From the NCBI GenBank assembly GCA_026982705.1, contig JALSGP010000033.1:62001-126000 (forward strand): a stretch of DNA of 64,000 bases. Reading direction: 5' to 3'. The stretch comes from Alphaproteobacteria bacterium. Lineage in GTDB: Bacteria; Pseudomonadota; Alphaproteobacteria; Geminicoccales; Geminicoccaceae. Positions 59,884-64,000 of this stretch are shown one piece after another. Numbering within the stretch: the first letter of the stretch is position 1; every line of letters starts with the position of its first letter. The position numbers were made by a program, and so were the translations under genes. The notes under the pieces were generated by a model. It was not told the DNA's origin, did not search any database, and saw only the letters and a program-made list of their open reading frames with translations.

Positions 59884-60449
59884 GCGCGATCCGGACGGTG
59901 TGCGTGTTCTGCGGGTCCCGGCGGGGACGGCGTGCCGCCTATGCCGACGCGGCGGCGGAGGTGGGGCGGGCGCTGGCCCGGGCGGGGCTGCGCATCGTCT
60001 ACGGTGGTGGCGAGGTGGGCCTCATGGGCGTGGTGGCGGAGGCGGCCCTCGCCGCCGGCGGCGAGGTGGTGGGGGTGATCCCCGAGCGGCTGATGGCGCG
60101 GGAGGTGGCCAAGGCCGGCCTCACCCACCTGCAGGTCACCCGCACCATGTTCGAGCGCAAGGCGCGCATGATCGGCGCTGCCGACGCCTTCCTGGTGCTG
60201 CCCGGCGGTTTCGGGACGCTGGACGAGCTCCTGGAGGTGGTGACCCTGCGCCAGCTCGGGTACCACGACCGGCCGGTGGTGCTGCTGGACGTGGAGGGAT
60301 ACTTCGGACCGCTGCTCGTGACCTTCACCCGTCTGGTGGAGGAGGGCTTCGCGGATGCCGCCTGCCTCGGCCTGTGGCGGGTGGCGCGGGACGTGGGCGA
60401 GGCGCTGGCGCTGCTGGTGCGGCCCGCGCCGGACGTGGCCGGCCGCTGA
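59880..60449 (+). CDS. LOG-family protein (TIGR00730), cytokinin riboside 5'-monophosphate phosphoribohydrolase type
   Basis: Rossmann-fold hydrolase splitting nucleoside 5'-monophosphates to base and ribose 5-phosphate. The 189 residues begin VCVFCGSRRG and have VYGGGEVGLMGVVAEAAL. The catalytic/phosphate motif LPGGFGTLDELLEVV matches PGGxGTxxE (about residues 105-119). Older annotation as lysine decarboxylase is not supported. GTG at 59880 overlaps the previous stop as GTGA. Its TGA abuts the secB stop (TGATCA). Confidence 0.93.
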   Translation: MSAIRTVCVFCGSRRGRRAAYADAAAEVGRALARAGLRIVYGGGEVGLMGVVAEAALAAGGEVVGVIPERLMAREVAKAGLTHLQVTRTMFERKARMIGAADAFLVLPGGFGTLDELLEVVTLRQLGYHDRPVVLLDVEGYFGPLLVTFTRLVEEGFADAACLGLWRVARDVGEALALLVRPAPDVAGR

Positions 60450-60992
60450 TCAGGCGGAGCCGGCCGGCGGCGCGCCCTCGTCACCGGAGGTGCCGGCGGC
60501 CTGCGGCTCGCCCTGCCCGCGGGCGAGGCGGGCGCGGTAGAGCTGGACGAAGTCGATGGGGTCCAGCATCAGGGGTGGGAAGCCGCCGTCGCGGGTGAGA
60601 TCGGCCACGATACGCCGGGCGAAGGGGAAGATCAGCCGCGGGCATTCCACCATCAGCAGCGGCTGCAGGCTCTCCCGGGGGACGTTGGCGATCTCGAACA
60701 GGCCGGCGTAGGCGAGATCGAGGAGGAAGAGGGCCTGGTCCCGGACCTTCGCCTCGATCTCGAGGCGGAGGGTGATCTCGTGGCGGTTGTCGCCGCGGGC
60801 CTCGCCCTGCACGTCCACCCGGATCTGGATGTTGGGCTGGGTGCGGGCCTCCTGCAGGCGCTGGGGGCCGCCGGGATTCTCGAAGGAGAGATCCTTGACG
60901 TACTGGGCCAGGATGAGGAAGCGCGGCTGGGGGGTCTGGCCGGCCGCGGGCCGACCCGTGGCGGCCGCACCGTCGGTGGGGTTCTCGCTCAC
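60450..60992 (-). CDS. secB: Protein-export chaperone SecB
   Basis: Tetrameric cytoplasmic chaperone that keeps preproteins unfolded and hands them to SecA. From the GTG at 60992 the protein has 180 residues. It has LAQYVKDLSFENPGGPQRL, NIQIRVDVQGEARG, the strand-rich core FLLDLAYAGLFEIANVP and MVECPRLIFPFARRIVADL. FPPLMLDPIDFVQLYRARL comes near the end; all are standard for SecB. The tail is Gly/Ala-rich. The start overlaps the phosphatase stop (GTGA) and has GGAGA upstream; the longer frame is a shadow. Confidence 0.95.
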   Translation of the reverse strand: MSENPTDGAAATGRPAAGQTPQPRFLILAQYVKDLSFENPGGPQRLQEARTQPNIQIRVDVQGEARGDNRHEITLRLEIEAKVRDQALFLLDLAYAGLFEIANVPRESLQPLLMVECPRLIFPFARRIVADLTRDGGFPPLMLDPIDFVQLYRARLARGQGEPQAAGTSGDEGAPPAGSA

Positions 60993-61540
60993 GCGGGCGT
61001 CTCCGTCTCGACGAACCGCCGCCAGTCCAAGCGCACGATCTCGGCGTTGTCCAGTGGCCGCCCGGTGAGCACCCGGAGAAACCCCCAGTGGGAGATCACG
61101 GCCAGCGGCCGCGGCCCGCGGTCCGTGGCGAGACGCCGGCGCAGGGCCTCGATGCGACGGGCGACGGCGGCATCGCTCTCCACCCGCGTCGACCACCAGA
61201 CCTCGGCGAGCCCGTCCAGCGGCAGATCGGGCCATTCCCGCCGCAGGCGGGAAGCCGGCGTGCCGATGTCGCAGGTGAAGGCGAAGCGCTCGCGCACCAG
61301 CGGCTCCACCGCCACGGGCACCGCCAGCCGCGCGGCGACGATGCGGGCGGTCTCCAGCGCGCGCCGGTAGGGGCTCGTGAGGACGCGGGCGATGCCGCAG
61401 GCGGCGAGGCGTTCGGCCAGCTCCTCCGCCTGGCGGCGGCCGCGTGCGGTGAGAGGGGGGTCGGGGAGGCCGGGATCGATGCGGGTGCGGGAAAAGCGCG
61501 CGTTCCACTCGGATTCGGCGTGGCGGGCGAAGAGGATCAC
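60989..61540 (-). CDS. Histidine phosphatase family protein
   Basis: Phosphoglycerate-mutase-like phosphatase of 183 residues; substrate unknown. The catalytic motif is ARHAESEWNARF (RHAES in place of the common RHGE, histidine near residue 7). The second half has SPYRRALETARIVA and the second histidine in VISHWGFLRVLTG. GTG at 61540 overlaps the fxsA stop as GTGA, with GAGAGG upstream. Lies between fxsA and secB, forming a coupled three-gene unit. Confidence 0.88.
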   Translation of the reverse strand: MILFARHAESEWNARFSRTRIDPGLPDPPLTARGRRQAEELAERLAACGIARVLTSPYRRALETARIVAARLAVPVAVEPLVRERFAFTCDIGTPASRLRREWPDLPLDGLAEVWWSTRVESDAAVARRIEALRRRLATDRGPRPLAVISHWGFLRVLTGRPLDNAEIVRLDWRRFVETETPA

Positions 61541-61998
61541 CGTCCCTCTCCCGGATCCCGCGGCCGGCCGTCGCCTTCGAGGGGTTCGAAGCGGACCTCG
61601 ATCACGCGCCCTCCTTCCGCGGCCGGCGTCGCCAGCCGCGCCTCGAGGCGGCGTAGCAGCAGCCGGTGGAGGCGGACGCGGACCGCCGGCACCAGCAGGG
61701 CGAAGCCGAGGAGATCGGTGAGGAAGCCCGGGGTGAGGAGGAGGGCGCCGGCGACGAGGAGGCAGGCGCCGTGGAAGGCCTCGGGGACCGGCATCCGTCC
61801 GGCGTCGAGGGCGCGGCGGATGGCGTCCAGGACCGCACGTCCCTGGCTCCGTACCAGGAGACCGCCCAGCACGGCGGTGGCGAGACAGAGGGCGAGAGTG
61901 GAAAGCGCGCCGATGCGCGCGCCCACCTCGATGAGGAGGGCCAGTTCCCCGAGCGGGACCAGCACGAAGAGGAGGACGAAGAGGAGCGGCACGGACAC
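61537..61998 (-). CDS. fxsA: FxsA-family membrane protein
   Basis: The 153-residue inner-membrane protein starts VPLLFVLLFVLVPLGELALLIEVGARIG, then ATAVLGGLLVRSQG and a hydrophobic stretch ACLLVAGALLLTPGFLTDLLGFALLVP. That is the FxsA pattern of two to four membrane segments with a charged tail. E. coli FxsA affects exclusion of phage T7 when overproduced; its normal role is unknown. The start is GTG at 61998 (the next in-frame GTG is two codons on). FxsA next to SecB is common in alphaproteobacteria. Confidence 0.92.
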   Translation of the reverse strand: MSVPLLFVLLFVLVPLGELALLIEVGARIGALSTLALCLATAVLGGLLVRSQGRAVLDAIRRALDAGRMPVPEAFHGACLLVAGALLLTPGFLTDLLGFALLVPAVRVRLHRLLLRRLEARLATPAAEGGRVIEVRFEPLEGDGRPRDPGEGR

Positions 61999-62064
61999 CG
62001 GCGCGATCCCCGGACGGTCCCGTGGGGAGATGGCGCGCCGGCGTCCGTGCGCAAGCGCCGCCGC

Positions 62065-63645
62065 TCAGACGGCCGGCGGCAGCTCCCGGCTCCCGCCCCC
62101 CTCCCGGGTGCGTTCGGCCGCGCGCAACAGCCGGTCGAGGGCGGCGAGATAGGCCTTGGCCGCCGCCACGATGGTGTCGGTGTCGGAGGCGTGCCCGTGG
62201 AAGACGCGATGGTCGCGGGCGAGGCGCACCGTCACCGCGGCCTGGGCGTCGGTGCCGCCGGTGATGGCGTGGATCTGGAAGAGGCGGAGTTCCGCCTCGT
62301 GGGGCACGGCCTCGCGGATGGCGCGGAAGGCGGCGTCCACCGGCCCGTCACCGGTGGCCTCGGCGCGCCGTACGGCGCCGTCGACGGCGAGGGCCACTTC
62401 CGCCCGGGGCGTGCACTCGGTTCCGCATTCCACCCGCAGGGACTCGAGGCGCACCCGCTGGTCCAGGTCCTGGATCTCCTGGTCCACGAGGGCCACGATG
62501 TCCTCGTCGTAGACCTGCTTCTTGCGGTCGGCCAGGTCCTTGAAGCGGCGGAAGGCCTCTTCGAGGGCGTTGTCGCCCAGGTGGTAGCCGAGCTCCTCCA
62601 GCTTGCGGCGGAAGGCGTGACGGCCCGAGTGTTTGCCCAGCACCAGACTGGAGCGGGCGAGGCCCACGTCCTCGGGGCGCATGATCTCGTAGGTCTGCGC
62701 GTGCTTGAGGACGCCATCCTGGTGGATGCCGCTCTCGTGGGCGAAGGCGTTGGCGCCGACGATGGCCTTGTTGGGCTGGACGGTGAAGCCGGTGACGGCC
62801 GAGACCAGCCGCGAGGCGGCCATGATCTTGGTGGTGTCGATGTTGGTGCGGAAGGGGAGGAGATCGGCGCGGGTGCGGATGGCCATGACGATCTCCTCCA
62901 GCGCCGCATTGCCGGCCCGTTCGCCGATGCCGTTGACGGTGCACTCCACCTGGCGGGCGCCCGCCTCGATGGCCCGCAGGCTGTTGGCCACGGCGAGACC
63001 GAGATCGTTGTGGCAGTGGACCGAGATCACGGCCCGGTCGATGTTGGGCACGTGGTCGCGGATGTAGCGGATCAGATCGGCGAACTCCTCGGGATGGGCA
63101 TAGCCGACGGTGTCGGGGATGTTGACGGTGGTGGCACCGGCGGCGATGGCGGTCTCGATGCAGCGACAGAGGAAGTCGCGGTCGCTGCGCGAGGCGTCCT
63201 CGCCCGACCATTCCACGTCGTCGGTCCAGCGACGGGCCCGCCGCACGCTGTCCCGCACCCGCTCCAGCACCTCCTCCGGGGTCATCTGGAGCTTGTACTT
63301 CATGTGGAGGGGGCTGGTAGCGATGAAGGTGTGGATGCGCCCGCGCTCGGCCGGACGCAGGGCCTCGCCGGCCCGGTCGATGTCGGCGGCGGTGGCGCGG
63401 GCGAGGCCGCAGACGACGCTGCGCTTGACCCTCTTCGCGATCTCGTGGACGGCGCGGAAGTCGCCCTCGGAGGCGATGGGAAAGCCGGCCTCGATGACGT
63501 CCACGCCCATCTCCTCGAGGATCTCGGCCACCCGCAGCTTCTCCTCCACCGTCATGGAGGCGCCGGGGGATTGTTCGCCGTCGCGGAGGGTGGTGTCGAA
63601 GATGAGGACGGTCTCGCGTTCGAAGGTGGATTCCTTTGCGGTCAT
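62065..63645 (-). CDS. leuA: 2-isopropylmalate synthase
   Basis: Condenses acetyl-CoA with 2-ketoisovalerate, the first step of leucine synthesis. The 526 residues start with the HMGL-type barrel (IFDTTLRDGEQSPGASM, about residues 15-31). Metal-binding SVHCHNDLGLAVANSL, NGIGERAGNAALEEIVMA and GANAFAHESGIHQDG follow. The LeuA regulatory domain at the C-terminus (from about residue 400) ends with the ITGGTDAQAAVTV strand and the FHGHASDTDTIVAAAKAYL helix, the leucine-feedback module. ATG at 63645 with GAGGA upstream. The in-frame extension to 63807 covers the leader region and is not family sequence. Confidence 0.96.
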   Translation of the reverse strand: MTAKESTFERETVLIFDTTLRDGEQSPGASMTVEEKLRVAEILEEMGVDVIEAGFPIASEGDFRAVHEIAKRVKRSVVCGLARATAADIDRAGEALRPAERGRIHTFIATSPLHMKYKLQMTPEEVLERVRDSVRRARRWTDDVEWSGEDASRSDRDFLCRCIETAIAAGATTVNIPDTVGYAHPEEFADLIRYIRDHVPNIDRAVISVHCHNDLGLAVANSLRAIEAGARQVECTVNGIGERAGNAALEEIVMAIRTRADLLPFRTNIDTTKIMAASRLVSAVTGFTVQPNKAIVGANAFAHESGIHQDGVLKHAQTYEIMRPEDVGLARSSLVLGKHSGRHAFRRKLEELGYHLGDNALEEAFRRFKDLADRKKQVYDEDIVALVDQEIQDLDQRVRLESLRVECGTECTPRAEVALAVDGAVRRAEATGDGPVDAAFRAIREAVPHEAELRLFQIHAITGGTDAQAAVTVRLARDHRVFHGHASDTDTIVAAAKAYLAALDRLLRAAERTREGGGSRELPPAV

Positions 63646-63724
63646 GGCGTCGGGGTCCTCGTGGTGGGACGGGAGCGACCTGCGGGAGTGCGACACGGAC
63701 CCTGCGGGGCACGTGCCGGGCTTC

Positions 63725-63758
63725 GCCCTGAGCGCGCCGGAACCGGCGGGCTCAGGGC
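63725..63758 (-). promoter_or_regulatory. Attenuator-type hairpin in the leuA leader
   Basis: Minus-strand GCCCTGAGC and GCTCAGGGC (nine perfect pairs) flank an inner stem GCCGG-TT-CCGGC. The 5' arm contains the stop codon of the upstream leucine-rich reading frame. Further short stems downstream (GGGC-GAA-GCCC; GGCAC/GTGCC) could compete with it. No T run follows, so it may control translation or Rho access rather than being a classic terminator. Confidence 0.6.
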
Positions 63759-63796
63759 CGGCTAAGTCGAAGCAGGTGCAGGGAGAGGATGCACAC
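63752..63796 (-). CDS. Putative leuA leader peptide
   Basis: A 14-codon frame from GTG at 63796 reads VCILSLHLLRLSRP and stops at 63752, about 107 bases before leuA. Five of 14 residues are leucine (codons CTC, CTG, CTG, CTT, CTT) plus one isoleucine. Leucine-rich leaders before leuA are established attenuation elements in proteobacteria including alphaproteobacteria. An in-frame GTG ten codons upstream is an alternative start; neither has a strong ribosome site, so the start is uncertain. Confidence 0.6.
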   Translation of the reverse strand: MCILSLHLLRLSRP

Positions 63797-63960
63797 CGAC
63801 GCCGCACCGTTCGGGGTGCGACCCACCACGGGGACTTCGATCGGACGCGCGGCGTGCATGACGATCTCGAGACACCCTGGACGGTCCGGCCCCGACGGCC
63901 GCACCGCGGTGGAATATGCGCCGGCCGTCCGCCCCTGTAAACCCCGGTCGTGGTTTCCCC

Positions 63961-64000
63961 TCAGAAGGCATAGCCGCCGGTGGCGAGACCCAGGAGTTCC
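63961..64000 (-). CDS. 3' end of an unidentified gene
   Basis: The last 12 codons of a minus-strand frame enter from the right edge: ELLGLATGGYAF then TGA at 63961-63963. Too little is present to identify the protein. The codons look like coding sequence, and the terminal aromatic residue is the only notable trait. It would lie upstream of leuA on the same strand, about 165 bases before the putative leader peptide. Confidence 0.4.
   Translation of the reverse strand, partial: ELLGLATGGYAF

Noticed and set aside
63762-63971. A 69-codon minus-strand frame upstream of leuA
   Set aside because: Basic low-complexity product; it overlaps the putative leader and the end of the gene entering from the right edge.

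Overview
This is a very GC-rich chromosomal segment with dense, tightly packed genes. It most resembles an alphaproteobacterium, perhaps of the Rhodospirillales type. The grounds are the division/wall cluster order (murG-murC-murB-ddl-ftsQ-ftsA-ftsZ), hemE beside a PPDK/PEP-synthase regulatory protein, a small DUF6489-like gene coupled to mnmE, FxsA next to SecB, and CobB-type B12 synthesis. The lineage call rests on gene content alone; no rRNA is present. I see no insertion sequence, prophage, integrase or CRISPR array.

Layout. Bases 1-16927 (minus strand) carry an almost complete dcw cluster, transcribed rsmH-ftsL-ftsI-murE-murF-mraY-murD-ftsW-murG-murC-murB-ddl-ftsQ-ftsA-ftsZ, with ftsZ cut by the window edge and no mraZ. 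Most junctions are four-base NTGA stop/start overlaps, usually with GTG and sometimes TTG starts. Upstream on the same strand lie the RNase P RNA, tRNA-Gln(TTG), tRNA-Leu(CAG) and hemE. From 19.5 to 23.2 kb (plus) come the PPDK/PEPS regulator, a membrane-anchored coiled-coil protein, an orphan TolC-family channel and a spore-coat-U-like secreted protein, then about 0.9 kb without a recognisable gene. From 24.1 to 26.8 kb (minus) are a YggT protein and a two-part sodium:solute symporter (large SSS subunit plus DUF4212). From 26.9 to 28.6 kb (plus) an unrecognised soluble protein is coupled to the methionine sulfoxide reductase MsrP. From 28.6 to 33.1 kb (minus) mutS is coupled to an accessory-type ftsH.

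The middle carries part of a phenylacetate pathway: paaG-paaI-paaK on minus, with paaN and a crotonase-fold gene divergent on plus. The repressor paaX lies about 18 kb away, divergent from an RND efflux pump. A 17-kDa-antigen lipoprotein, an uncharacterised pair (outer-membrane beta-barrel plus exported FnIII-like protein) and both methylmalonyl-CoA mutase subunits follow. After that come a DUF255 thioredoxin-like protein, the DUF6489-mnmE pair and an orphan DhaL. Two perfect GTTTCACGTGAAAC palindromes (46.77 and 50.33 kb) match the ParB-binding parS sequence, so this part of the chromosome is probably near the replication origin.

The right end holds the RND pump and adaptor, paaX, cobB, purB, an exported unknown, a LOG-family hydrolase, a secB/histidine phosphatase/fxsA operon and leuA. 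LeuA is preceded by a short leucine-rich reading frame and a strong hairpin that look like a translational attenuator. Most of the window is conserved housekeeping DNA. The least explained parts are the barrel/FnIII pair (39.2-42.4 kb), the MsrP partner (26.9 kb), the parS sites, the accessory FtsH and the gene-free 23.2-24.1 kb stretch.
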